This document shows, in pieces, positions 40,604-50,800 of a DNA stretch of 64,000 nt. The stretch is from Staphylococcus saprophyticus subsp. saprophyticus ATCC 15305 = NCTC 7292. GTDB lineage: Bacteria; Bacillota; Bacilli; Staphylococcales; Staphylococcaceae. Where the stretch lies: assembly GCF_000010125.1 (NCBI RefSeq), contig NC_007350.1, positions 1,550,001 to 1,614,000 on the forward strand. The letters run 5' to 3'. Position 1 is the stretch's first letter; each line of letters starts with the position of its first letter. The notes under the pieces are model-generated. The model was not told the origin of the DNA and ran no database searches. It saw nothing but the letters and a program-made list of their open reading frames with translations. Made by a program: the position numbers and the translations under genes.

Positions 40604-41341
40604 CTAGTCTTTTTTCAATTGCTTTTTGTATCTTTCTACAATATCTTTTTCTTCAACTGTCATTGGATACCGTTCTAATAAATCTGGTCGTTTTACAAAT
40701 GTACGTAGAATTTTTTGTTCATGTCGCCATCGATCAATATGAGCATGATTACCTGAAAGTAATACATCCGGTACACTCATCCCTTTATATTCTCGTGGTC
40801 TTGTATATTGTGGGAATTCTAATAAGCCATCTTGGAATGAATCATCTTCATGAGATTGTTGGTTACCTAAAACACCTGGTAATAATCTCACTATGGCGTC
40901 TGTCATCACCATTGCAGGTAATTCGCCTCCCGTTAATACATAGTCTCCCATAGAAATCTCGTCTGTAACTAAGTGTTCACGTATTCTTTCGTCATAGCCT
41001 TCGTAATGACCACAAATAAACACTACATGTTCTGATTGGCTTAGTTCATTTGCTATCGCTTGTGTAAATGGTTTGCCTTGCGGACACATTAAAATCACTC
41101 TTGTGTCATCTGTTTTTTCAATACTTTCCATTGCATTAAAAATGGGTTCAGGCTTTAATACCATGCCTTGACCACCACCAAAAGGATAATCATCCACTTG
41201 ATTATGTTTATTTTCTGCAAAATGTCTAAAATCAACTGTATTGACTGTTAACATATTTTTATCTTGTGCACGCTTTAAAATGGATTGGTTTAAAACACCA
41301 TTAAACATTTCTGGAAATAAAGTTAGAAAATCAATCTTCAT
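40604..41341 (-). CDS. trmD: tRNA (guanine-N1)-methyltransferase TrmD
   Basis: Methylates G37 next to the anticodon and so prevents frameshifting. The 245-residue product is a SPOUT enzyme: [13 protein letters not shown] start, [28 protein letters not shown] and the trefoil-knot SAM site [17 protein letters not shown]. Its ATG overlaps the rimM stop by one base, showing tight coupling. Confidence 0.98.
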
Positions 41342-41847
41342 TAATCCAACAATCCTTCCATTGGTGTAATTTGAATACGTCTACCCTCTACATCAATATC
41401 CTTAACAACATCAGCGATATATGGAATCAAGTACTCTTTGTCACCTTTAACTACCCACACGTCATTTGCGCCTGTTTCGAAAATTTCTGTAACGCGTCCA
41501 ATTGGTGTATCATCGTCATCAAATACAGTGCAACCAATGATATCTGAATAATAAAATTCATGTTCACCGAGTTCTATTTCTTCATGATCTCGTTCTTGCA
41601 TAATGGTTTCACCTTTTAAATATTCAATATCATTAATATTATTAATGCCTTCAAATGTCAACATATGAAGACCTTTATGCATACGATAAGAAGCAATTGT
41701 GAATTCTAATGGCTCTTTATTTTTACGTTCAATAATTACAAGCTCCCCAGGCTGAAAGCGTGTTTCTGTAAAATCTGAATTTGATTTTACTTTTATTTCT
41801 CCTTTAATACCATGTGTATTAACAATTTTACCTATCTCTACCTTCAT
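41341..41847 (-). CDS. rimM: 16S rRNA processing protein RimM
   Basis: RimM binds S19 and helps mature the 30S head. The 168-residue product has the N-terminal beta-barrel ([22 protein letters not shown]) and the PRC-barrel with [17 protein letters not shown] and [15 protein letters not shown]. It lies between rpsP and trmD in the conserved operon. Confidence 0.97.
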
Positions 41848-42010
41848 ATACGTGCCTCCACTATTATTTATCTATTAAAATTGATTATGTATGCTATGAT
41901 TTGTCTTATTATTATAACATGTGAAGTTATACGCAGTGACACAAATACAATATTCATGTAATGACATTTTTAAAATATCAACTTGCTTATATTATTATCG
42001 ATAATGTCTA

Positions 42011-42039
42011 TAAAAAAAGAGTACCCTTCAAGGTACCCT
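42011..42039 (-). terminator. Hairpin downstream of rpsP
   Basis: On the minus strand AGGGUACC (complement of 42032-42039) pairs with GGUACUCU (complement of 42018-42025), followed by a U-run of seven. It lies between rpsP and rimM and probably lowers rimM-trmD-rplS expression relative to S16. Confidence 0.75.
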
Positions 42040-42072
42040 TACAAATCATATATTTGTTTATTTGTCGAAATC

Positions 42073-42339
42073 CTATTTTTGATCGTCAAATTTCTTCAAG
42101 ATGCCTTCTCTTGATAAGATATTATGAACTGTATCAGTTGGTTTCGCACCATTTTTTAACCATTTAAGTGCTAATTCTTCGTCGATTTTAACTTCAGCTG
42201 CATTCACATTGTTTGGGTTGTAAGTACCGATTTGTTCGATATTACGACCGTCACGTGGTGCACGAGCATCAGCTGCTACGATACGATAGAATGGATTTCT
42301 TTTTGAACCTAAACGTGTTAAACGTAATTTAACTGCCAT
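42073..42339 (-). CDS. rpsP: 30S ribosomal protein S16
   Basis: S16 is a primary 16S rRNA-binding protein needed for 30S assembly. The 88-residue product reads [20 protein letters not shown] at the start, then [14 protein letters not shown] and [19 protein letters not shown], all family hallmarks. It is the first gene of the rpsP-rimM-trmD-rplS operon, with a promoter at 42389-42417. ffh, usually its upstream neighbour, is displaced by the riboswitch island. Confidence 0.98.
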   Translation of the reverse strand: MAVKLRLTRLGSKRNPFYRIVAADARAPRDGRNIEQIGTYNPNNVNAAEVKIDEELALKWLKNGAKPTDTVHNILSREGILKKFDDQK

Positions 42340-42388
42340 TTATATTCGCTCCTTTTGTTTTCATAGTTTTTATTTTCTACAAGAAATA

Positions 42389-42417
42389 ATAATAACAGTA
42401 ATTCAATAATTTGTAAA
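42389..42417 (-). promoter_or_regulatory. Sigma-A promoter for rpsP operon
   Basis: On the minus strand TTTACA (complement of 42412-42417) and TATTAT (complement of 42389-42394) have a 17-base spacer, about 50 bases before rpsP. Confidence 0.65.
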
Positions 42418-42506
42418 GAGTTTCTTCTTTACCAATTTCATTATTACGCAAAATTCTTTTTCTACTTTAATTCTTGGGAAGTCACATCTCCTTAATCACC
42501 CTTAAC

Positions 42507-42535
42507 TTGACATAATTCACTAAAAAATATACATT
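42507..42535 (+). promoter_or_regulatory. Sigma-A promoter ahead of the TPP riboswitch
   Basis: Perfect -35 TTGACA (42507-42512) and TACATT (42530-42535) with a 17-base spacer. Transcription would start near 42542, just before the riboswitch. Confidence 0.78.
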
Positions 42536-42556
42536 TAACTTAAATTACATAACAAA

Positions 42557-42640
42557 TGCACTAGGGGTGTTTCTAACTGAGATGAGTCTGACTCAAACCC
42601 TTTGAACCTGATCTAGTTTAAACTAGCGGAGGAAAGTGTG
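42557..42640 (+). promoter_or_regulatory. TPP (thiamine pyrophosphate) riboswitch
   Basis: The aptamer core is clear: ACTAGGGGTG with CTGAGATGAG, then ACCCTTTGAACCTGATCTAG and TAAACTAGCGGAGGAAAG. These are the conserved THI-box blocks that bind the pyrimidine and diphosphate of TPP, and the ACTAG/CTAGT ends allow the closing stem. It is followed by an intrinsic terminator at 42697-42734, so it should switch transcription off when TPP is high. It controls the short-chain dehydrogenase and monooxygenase genes. Confidence 0.95.
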
Positions 42641-42696
42641 AAGTCTAGCATATTTCAATATTTTGAAGTACTTTGATACATATGTCGATATTCATT

Positions 42697-42734
42697 ATAC
42701 ACAACCTTCTTTCAGGAGCGTTGTGTATTTTTTT
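42697..42734 (+). terminator. Riboswitch-controlled intrinsic terminator
   Basis: ATACACAAC (42697-42705) and GTTGTGTAT (42720-42728) form a perfect 9-base-pair stem followed by a run of T. It lies between the TPP aptamer and the first gene, as expected for a transcriptional OFF switch. Confidence 0.9.
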
Positions 42735-42757
42735 ATAGAAAATAAGGAGTGTATAAA

Positions 42758-43510
42758 ATGAAAAAAACTGTAATTGTAACTGGTAGCAGTCGAGGATTAG
42801 GTGCGACAATCGTGAACACATTAGCGCAACAAGGACATAACGTTGTCATAAACTATCACAACAGCAGACAAGCTGCACAACAACTTGTAGATGAAATTGG
42901 AACTCATCAATCAATCGCTATCCAAGCAGATGTTACAAAACGCAATGAAATAGACGCGTTAGTTGAGAAAGCTACGCAATATTTTGGTCACATAGATGCT
43001 ATAGTCAATAATGCACTTGTTGGCTTTAAATTTGACCCTGTTCAACAACAAGCATTTGTTGACCTTACATGGGAGGATTATCAACAACAAATTGATGGTA
43101 CATTGAAAGCTGCTTTTAATTTGTGTCAAAGTGTTATACCTCAATTCATCGAAAGACAAAATGGCCATATCATTTCAATTGGTACAAATTTATTTCAAAA
43201 TCCTGTCGTCCCTTATCATGAATATACAACAGCTAAAGCTGGTTTGATTGGTTTTTCACGCAATTTAGCTGCAGAATTAGGTCAATATGGTATCACATCT
43301 AATGTCGTTTCTGGCGGCTTATTAAAGACAACGGATGCAAGTGCAAGTACCACTACTGAAGTATTCGATTTAATTGCTCAAACCACTCCAATAAAAAAGG
43401 TAACCGCACCACAAGATGTTGCTAATATGGTTGCATATCTCGTATCAGATGAAGCAAATGGCATCACAGGTCAAAATTTTACAGTCGACGGTGGCTTAAC
43501 AATGAACTAA
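42758..43510 (+). CDS. Short-chain dehydrogenase/reductase under TPP riboswitch
   Basis: A 250-residue classical SDR. It has the NAD(P)-binding TGSSRGLGATI (about 9-19), a NNALVG variant of the NNAG motif, and the catalytic Tyr and Lys in YHEYTTAKAG, with Ser upstream in HIISIGTN. It ends NGITGQNFTVDGGLTMN, like FabG-type enzymes. Basic residues after the first strand suggest NADPH use. It is not the fatty acid FabG, which lies at 53140. AAGGAG lies eight bases before the ATG at 42758; an in-frame GTG at 42749 overlaps that site. Placement under a TPP riboswitch, followed by a flavin monooxygenase, points to thiamine-precursor oxidation or salvage. The substrate is unknown. Confidence 0.88.
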   Translation: MKKTVIVTGSSRGLGATIVNTLAQQGHNVVINYHNSRQAAQQLVDEIGTHQSIAIQADVTKRNEIDALVEKATQYFGHIDAIVNNALVGFKFDPVQQQAFVDLTWEDYQQQIDGTLKAAFNLCQSVIPQFIERQNGHIISIGTNLFQNPVVPYHEYTTAKAGLIGFSRNLAAELGQYGITSNVVSGGLLKTTDASASTTTEVFDLIAQTTPIKKVTAPQDVANMVAYLVSDEANGITGQNFTVDGGLTMN

Positions 43511-43531
43511 TAAGGAGGACTGAGTCATTCA

Positions 43532-44830
43532 ATGACACAATCACAACATTTAAGCATTGGTGTACTTATCTATGCTTGTGGCCATCACCAGGCTGCATGG
43601 CGTATGCCACATTCAAGCATTGAGCGTATTGGTGATATTACTTATTATCAATCATTAGCAAGAACTGCAGAACAAGGCTTATTTGATGCCATATTTTTTG
43701 CTGACAATCAATCTTTTCCAGCTAGTTCGAAAAGTGATATGCCTGCATTTTGGTTTGATCCCCTCGTTAATTTAGCAGCAATATCGCAAGTTACACAACA
43801 TGTGGGCCTAGTTGCTACGATATCTAGTACATTCTCCAATCCATTCACAGCTGCTAGACAACTACTCAGTCTAGACCATATGAGTCAAGGTCGTGCTGGT
43901 TGGAATTTAGTAACGTCAATGACTGATATGGAAGCTGCTAATCATAGTATGGACCATTTACCTGAACACGAGGAACGCTATAAAAAAGCAGATGAATTTG
44001 CACAAGTGATGAATCGTTTACTCGAATCATGGTCATTGGATGACTTTTTACACGATAAAGAAGATAATAAGTTAATCAATCCATCAGCAATCAACGCTAT
44101 TAATCATGAAGGAGAACATTTCAATGTCCGTGGACCTTTAACAACCCCAAGTAGCCCTCAAGGGAAACCCATTGCAATGCAAGCGGGCGCCTCCGATCCT
44201 GGTATCGCATTAGCAACTAAATATGCTGATGCAGTTTATGCTGTTGCTTGGAATTTCAATCAAGCTAGCGCTTTCAAGAACAAATTAAATCAAAAATTGA
44301 TACAAGAAGGTAAGCCTAAAGATAGTTTGAAAGTATTTCCTGGATTAGTTGCATATGTCGGACAAACTTATGAAGAAGCTTATGCAAAAAAACAAAAACT
44401 CGATGAATCTTTAGAAGTTGATACCGCTTTAAATCAATTAGCCTTTTTTATTCGTCAAAATTGCCATAGCTGGGATTTGGATGAACCGGTACCACCATTA
44501 CCACCTGTCGAATCTTTTAAAGGACCTAAAGGACGCTATCAAACTGTGCTAGAAATCATTAAAGATAAAAATCCAACATTACGTGAGTTATTAGGTTATT
44601 TAAGTGCTGGAGGTGGGCATTTAACACTCATCGGAACACCAAAGGATATTGTAGATGAAATGGAACGCTGGTTTGACGCGGGTGTTGCGGATGGTTTTAA
44701 CTTAATGCCTCCAGAATTTCCAAATAGTTTAGAAGATTTTGTCGATGATGTTGTGCCTGAATTACAAAAACGTGGATTGTATCGTACTGAATACGAAGGT
44801 ACAACATTTAGAGAAAATATTGGAATTTAA
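43532..44830 (+). CDS. LLM-class flavin-dependent monooxygenase (NtaA/SnaA/DszA type)
   Basis: A 432-residue luciferase-like monooxygenase of the nitrilotriacetate/dibenzothiophene-sulfone subfamily. These enzymes use reduced FMN and O2 to hydroxylate or cleave heteroatom-containing compounds and need a flavin reductase partner. Visible family blocks: AAWRMPHSSIERIGDITYYQ, FDAIFFADNQ, STFSNPFTAARQLLSLDHMSQGRAGWNLVTS, and PIAMQAGASDPGIALATKYADAVY. The ATG lies 13 bases after GGAGG, an unusually long spacing. It begins 21 bases after the SDR stop and shares its TPP riboswitch, so it likely acts on a thiamine-related heterocycle or sulfur compound; this is inference. No flavin reductase is nearby, unless the SDR fills that role, which is not typical. 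Confidence 0.88.
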   Translation: MTQSQHLSIGVLIYACGHHQAAWRMPHSSIERIGDITYYQSLARTAEQGLFDAIFFADNQSFPASSKSDMPAFWFDPLVNLAAISQVTQHVGLVATISSTFSNPFTAARQLLSLDHMSQGRAGWNLVTSMTDMEAANHSMDHLPEHEERYKKADEFAQVMNRLLESWSLDDFLHDKEDNKLINPSAINAINHEGEHFNVRGPLTTPSSPQGKPIAMQAGASDPGIALATKYADAVYAVAWNFNQASAFKNKLNQKLIQEGKPKDSLKVFPGLVAYVGQTYEEAYAKKQKLDESLEVDTALNQLAFFIRQNCHSWDLDEPVPPLPPVESFKGPKGRYQTVLEIIKDKNPTLRELLGYLSAGGGHLTLIGTPKDIVDEMERWFDAGVADGFNLMPPEFPNSLEDFVDDVVPELQKRGLYRTEYEGTTFRENIGI

Positions 44831-44883
44831 TAGTGATTCAACATCGTACGCTTTCTATTAGTTTATAGATTGGATGTAGCACA

Positions 44884-44929
44884 AAAAAAGTAGTAATCCA
44901 CGACTCTGCTGTGGATTACTACTTTTTAA
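44884..44929. terminator. Bidirectional terminator between monooxygenase and ffh
   Basis: AAAAAGTAGTAATCCAC (44885-44901) and GTGGATTACTACTTTTT (44911-44927) are perfect 17-base complements with T-tracts on both strands. They serve the convergent monooxygenase and ffh genes. Confidence 0.95.
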
Positions 44930-44955
44930 TTATTACTCAATTTAAGAAACACATT

Positions 44956-46323
44956 TTAAAACGGTAAATTCATACCATTCATCATATTTTCCATCTGTTT
45001 ACGTTTTCCTTTTTTACCTTTGCCGCCACCGGAAAATTGTTTCATCATTTTCTTCATATCATTGAATTGTTTCATCAATCTGTTAACTTCTTGAACTGAA
45101 CGTCCTGAGCCTTTAGCGATACGTTTTTTTCGAGATACATTTAAAGTATCTGGATCGTTACGTTCACTTGGTGTCATGGATTGTATAATTGCTTTAATAT
45201 GATCGATTTGCTTTTCATTCATATTAAGTTTATCGATACCTTTCATCTTGTTCATACCCGGTATCATTTTCATAATATCATCTAAAGGACCAAGATTTTT
45301 CACTTGATCAAGTTGTTCTAAAAAGTCATCTAAAGTGAAGGAAGACGTGCGCATTTTCTTTTCTAAATCTTTTGCTTTGTCTTCATCTACATCTTGTTGT
45401 GCTTTTTCTATTAGACTTAGTACGTCACCCATACCGAGAATGCGAGATGCCATACGTTCAGGGTGGAATGGTTCTAAACCGTCTAATTTTTCACTCATAC
45501 CAACAAATTTAATTGGTTTTTGAGTTACGGATCTAATGGATAACGCAGCACCACCGCGCGTATCACCATCGAGTTTAGTTAGCGTTACACCAGATACCTC
45601 TAATTGTTCATCAAAGGATTGTGCAACATTAACTGCATCTTGACCTGTCATTGCATCCACGACAAGCATGATTTCATCAGGTTTTGTGATTTCTTTAACA
45701 TCACTTAACTCTTGCATTAAAGCTTCATCAACGTGTAAACGACCTGCTGTATCAATAATAACAAAGTCTAAATGTTCTTCTTTAGCATGCTTAATTGCAT
45801 TTTCTACAATTTGCTGCGGTTTGACTTGGTCACCTTCGCTATAAACTGGTATATCAATCTGTTTACCAACTGTTTGCAATTGATCTATTGCAGCCGGACG
45901 ATAAATATCAGCAGCTACCAGCATAGGTTTTTTATTGTATTTTTTACGCATTAATAATGCGAGTTTACCTGCAGTTGTTGTTTTTCCGGCACCTTGTAAA
46001 CCAACCATCATCACAACAGTAGGTGGTTTATTTGCCATCGTAATTGTTGAATTTTCCCCACCCATTAATTGGGTAAGTTCTTCTTGAACAATTTTAATCA
46101 CTTGTTGTCCAGGTGTTAATGATTTCATAACATCTGAACCTAAAGCTCTATCTGATACAGTTTTGACAAAATCCTTTACAACTTTAAAGTTAACATCGGC
46201 TTCTAATAATGCGAGTCTAACTTCACGCATCATTAGCTTAATGTCTGCTTCTGTCACTTTACCTTTACCACGGATTTTTTGCATCGTTCCTTGTAAACGA
46301 TCGGATAATCCTTCAAATGCCAT
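44956..46323 (-). CDS. ffh: Signal recognition particle protein Ffh
   Basis: The SRP GTPase that binds signal sequences and 4.5S/6S-type RNA and targets proteins to the membrane. The 455-residue product has the N domain, the G domain (GLQGAGKTTTAGKLA, DTAGRLH, TKLDGD) and a Met-rich M domain with a basic RNA-binding RKKRIAKGSGRSV segment and the tail MENMMNGMNLPF. It is the last gene of smc-ftsY-ylxM-ffh. In related genomes rpsP follows directly; here the SDR/monooxygenase island intervenes. Confidence 0.98.
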   Translation of the reverse strand: MAFEGLSDRLQGTMQKIRGKGKVTEADIKLMMREVRLALLEADVNFKVVKDFVKTVSDRALGSDVMKSLTPGQQVIKIVQEELTQLMGGENSTITMANKPPTVVMMVGLQGAGKTTTAGKLALLMRKKYNKKPMLVAADIYRPAAIDQLQTVGKQIDIPVYSEGDQVKPQQIVENAIKHAKEEHLDFVIIDTAGRLHVDEALMQELSDVKEITKPDEIMLVVDAMTGQDAVNVAQSFDEQLEVSGVTLTKLDGDTRGGAALSIRSVTQKPIKFVGMSEKLDGLEPFHPERMASRILGMGDVLSLIEKAQQDVDEDKAKDLEKKMRTSSFTLDDFLEQLDQVKNLGPLDDIMKMIPGMNKMKGIDKLNMNEKQIDHIKAIIQSMTPSERNDPDTLNVSRKKRIAKGSGRSVQEVNRLMKQFNDMKKMMKQFSGGGKGKKGKRKQMENMMNGMNLPF

Positions 46324-46351
46324 ATCAAATACCCTCCTTTTTGTTCTCTAA

Positions 46352-46684
46352 TTAATCTAAATCTTCAAGTGCTTGAATATATTTTTTTATTTGTTCTGGA
46401 TCATTAATATGTTGTTTTATTTGTTCATATAAGTTCTGTCTTTGTTCAAAATTTCGATATAATCCCAATTTTTCCTCATAATCTTCCACTAAATCGCCAG
46501 TTCTTCTTATGTTATCATACACTGCTTGGCGACTCACATCAAATGTATTAGCTATCTCACTCAATGAATAGTCTTGCAGGTAAAATAATTCTAAATAATT
46601 TCTTTGCTTCTTAGTGAGCAAGGCTTGATAAAAATCAAACAAGTAATTCATACGAATTGTTTTTATTAAATCATTTTGACTCAT
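46352..46684 (-). CDS. ylxM: YlxM, putative DNA-binding SRP-associated protein
   Basis: A 110-residue UPF0122 protein with a sigma-70 region 4-like helix-turn-helix: [32 protein letters not shown]. Homologues in streptococci interact with SRP components. The frame opens at 46717; I take the ATG at 46684 ([16 protein letters not shown]), which matches the family and has AAGGTC upstream. It overlaps the end of ftsY by 14 bases and precedes ffh, suggesting that SRP and receptor expression are coupled. Confidence 0.93.
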
Positions 46685-47891
46685 CAGATTGACCTTCAAT
46701 TTCGTTCGATTGTTCATCAGTTACATCATCGACTTCTTCTACATTTTGCTCTATCATATCAGCAAACAGACCATATACATAACTTTCAGGATTGAATGGT
46801 TGCAAGTCATCTAATTTTTCACCTAAGCCAACATATTTAACTGGTATGTGCAATTCATTACGTATCGCTAATACAATACCACCTTTAGCAGTTCCATCTA
46901 GTTTAGTTAACACAATCCCTGTTACATTAGTCACTTCTTTAAACGATTTAGCTTGTGATAAGGCATTTTGTCCAGTTGTTGCGTCTAAACATAACAGTAC
47001 TTCATGTGGTGCTTCAGGTACTGCACGGCTGATAACACGTTTTACTTTTTCTAATTCATTCATCAGATTAGATTTGTTTTGTAGACGACCCGCTGTATCA
47101 CAAATTAAAATATCAATGCCTTTACTTTTCGCTGCATTAATTGCATCGTACATCACAGCAGCAGGATCTGAACCTTCATTTTGACTCATAACATCAACGC
47201 CAACGCGTTCTCCCCATACTTTTAACTGTTGGATTGCGCCTGCTCTGAAAGTGTCACCTGCAGCAAGCATAACTTTTTTACCTTCAGCTTGGTAACGATG
47301 AGCCAACTTACCAATTGTAGTTGTTTTACCTACGCCATTTACACCAACCATTAAAATAACATTCAGACCTTCGTTTTCTATATTCATGACTTCTGAGTGT
47401 TCATCATCTTGATGGTATATTTCAACAATTTTTTCTACGATAACCTCACGTAAATCTTCTGTTTCTGATATATTACGTTTTTGTGCTTCTTCTCTTAATT
47501 CTTCAACTAACTGCATAACTGTATTAAAACCAACATCTGCAGTAATTAACATTTCTTCTAATGCTTCAAAGAATTCTTCATCTACTTTACGGTAACGTGC
47601 GATTAAGTTGTTTAGTTGTGCTTGGAAATTTTCTCTTGATTTTTCTAAACCTGCTCTAAATTTCGCACCTAATTGTTGTGCCTCTATCTCTTCAAAATCC
47701 TCTATAGAAATTAGACCATCATCATCAAAATCGGCTTCTTTTAATTTTTTAGGTTTTTTCTTTGGTTCGTCTTCTTTCGTTTGATCCGTATCTTGTTGTT
47801 CTAATTCAGATAATTGCTCTAAATCTTCTTGCTTATTTTCCGCTTCTGATGAAGAAGCAAATTTATCTTTTAACCGTTTGAAAAAGCTCAT
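46671..47891 (-). CDS. ftsY: SRP receptor FtsY
   Basis: The membrane-associated GTPase receptor for SRP. The 406-residue product has an acidic A domain at about 15-75 (a Gln/Glu/Asp/Lys-rich stretch), then the NG domain with [34 protein letters not shown] and [13 protein letters not shown]. Its start overlaps the smc stop by four bases (ATGA type), and its end overlaps ylxM. The C-terminal tail is acidic ([17 protein letters not shown]). Confidence 0.97.
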
Positions 47892-50800
47892 ACTTGTTCC
47901 TCCTTAATGACTTCATCAATTGTATTTAAATTAACACTCACTAATTTAGATACGCCAGATTCTTGCATCGTCACACCATATAATCTATCTGAAAATTCCA
48001 TTGTGCCTTTACGATGTGTAATAACTATAAATTGAGTCTGATCTGATAATTCTTTTAAGTATTGCGCGTAACGTATTACATTAGCTTCATCTAAAGCGGC
48101 TTCAACTTCATCTAAAATTACAAATGGTGCTGAGCGTACTTTAAGTATGGCAAACAATAATGCGATAGCACTTAGTGCTCTTTCCCCACCACTTAATAAC
48201 GATAAGTGCTGTAGTTTTTTACCAGGTGGTTGCACAATAATATCCACACCCGCTGATAAATAATCATCATCAGTAAGGCGTAGTTCTGCTTGTCCACCAC
48301 CAAAAAGAGATTTAAACACATCAGCAAAGTGGCCTTGTACTGCATGGAACGTTTCTTTAAAACGATCTTTTACTTCTTGATCCATTTCATCAATCAATTG
48401 TTCTAAAGTTAATTTAGCTGCTCTTAAATCAGCACGTTGTTCATCTAAAAACGTATAGCGCGTATTAATTTCTTCAAATTGCTCAATTGCATTCAAATTA
48501 ACAGGCCCTAGTTCTTCTATTGACATTTTTGTTAATTTTACTTTTTTACGTAATACATCAATCGCTTCATCTAATTCATATAATTCACTTGCACGTTCAT
48601 AAGTTAAATGATAATCATCGCTCAAATGGTCAATCGCATGATTGATTAACACATCCAAACGTGACTGTTCTGCCTTGATATCTTGATAGCGATTTTCAAT
48701 AGATAATATATCTTGGTTAGCCTCTTGAAGTTTTTGATCTGTCTCTTCAATTGTATCATTCAATTCTAGTCTGCGCGATTTAACGTCTTCTATATCAACA
48801 GTAAGTTTTTCTTTAGTAACCTTACTTTGTTCAATATGACTTTGAATCGTTTCAAATGCTTTTTCCCCAGTCATTTCATCTGAGTTAAATAATTTAATTT
48901 GCTCATCCAATTTTTCTTGTTGCTTCTCTACACTTTCCAATTGTTTAGTGATTTTTGTAAGAGATTGTTTTTGGGCATTTAAACGTTCTTTTACGACAGC
49001 TAAATCTGACTGTTTTTGATGTAATTGTTGTTGGGTTTGAGTGGTGCTTGCTTTACCTTCTTTTGATAATTTAGTGTAAAGATTGATGTTTTCTTCAAGT
49101 TTAAGTAATTGCGCTTTAATTTGGTCAAGTCTTTGTTTCTTTTCTGTTAACGTCTGCTTACTTGCTTCACTTTGATAACCATCATTTTTTTCGAATTCAA
49201 ATTCTTCATGTTCATCTTTCAAATGTGCTTCACTTTTTCTCAAACGGTCTAATTCTAATTCAAAATTATGTAATCTTTGTTTTGCAGAATTATATTGTTG
49301 ACTTGTTTCAAAATAATTTTCACTAATTTGATCTGACGCTTCTTTAATTGCTTGAAATTGCTTTTCGAATTCAATGGTTTGTTGTTGATAGTCTTCTAGT
49401 TGTGCTCGCATTTTAGCTAGATCATCTTTTTGTGCCAATATGCTTTTAGTTTTACGATCACCACCACCAGTCATCGATCCACCTGGGTTAACGATATCGC
49501 CCTCGAGCGTAACAATTCTAGTGCGATAACGAATTTTTCTTGCTAACTCATTTGCATTTTTTAATTCATCGACAATAATGGTGTTTCCTAATAAATTTTG
49601 TAATACATTCTGATAATCTGAATCGACTTGGATAGCCTCTGATGCAATATTAATGAATCCTTGGGACGTTTTTGCAGAATTTAAAATATCATTCGCAATA
49701 TGTCTTGGTTGTATCACATTTAAAGGTAAAAAGGTCGCTCTACCCAATCCATTTTGTTTAAGATATTGAATCGCTTGTCTGCCATCTTTTTCAGAATCTA
49801 CTATTACATGTTGTAAAGAGGCGCCTAAAGCTATTTCAATCGCTTTTGTTAAATCAGAAGGTACTTGAATAACTTCAGCAACTGCCCCTCGTATACCTGT
49901 AAGTTGTTTGTTTTTAGCTTTCAGAATATGCTTTACACCATTAAAAAAGTAACTATATTCTTCTTGTTGTGTTGCCGCACTATCAATACGAGACTTTAAC
50001 TTTTCATTAAAACGATATGCTTGATGTAATTTTTCTTCATATTCACTACGTTGTTGTTTTAATTGTGTTAATTTACGTTCGTATTCATTCAATTGTTGTT
50101 CTGCGTTTTTCAGTTCTTTTTTCGTTGTTGTGCTTTGCTTTTCTGCCTCATTAATATCAGATTGAATATGCTTTAATTGTTCATACGCCTCTACTAACCT
50201 TGAATCTAAACGTGATTGTTTTGATTCATTTTCCTGAATCGTATGTTCTAAAAAGCGAATATCATTATTTACATCTGATTGTTCAGACATAAGTTGATAA
50301 TATTCATCTTTAATGGTTTCAAGTTTTTCATCATGTTGTTCATCAGTAACATACAATTGTGATTCTAAATATTGCACTTTTTCATTTAATTCTTTTTGTT
50401 GGGCTTTTAATCTATCGATTTCTAACTGAACTTCTGTCTTCTCTTTATTTAAATTCTCAGCTTGATTTAATAGACTTTCTTGTTCTTCTTCAAAGCGTGC
50501 ATTCGTTTCCGATTGATTTCTTTTTCGTTCTTCCAATACATTGAGCTGTCCTGTGAATTTTTCTACTTCTTCAGTTGCTTTGACCAACTCGAAATTTAAT
50601 GACTCGATGCGTATATCTAATTGTTGTCTTTCAACTTTATATTTATTTAAAGATTGTGTATGTTGTACTTTTTCAGCATCCTTTGTTGCCTGCTGACTTT
50701 TTAAATGGTTTAAATTATCATCTAATTCATTAATATTGTCACTATATTGTTTTATATCATGGACCGTTACTAAGACGTCACTTTTTTCCATTTCTTTGGA

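Noticed and set aside
42758..43510. SDR as a second FabG of fatty acid synthesis
   Set aside because: Housekeeping fabG is at 53140 in the FapR operon. This one is under a TPP riboswitch with a monooxygenase, has a NNAL variant of the NNAG motif, and no FapR site.
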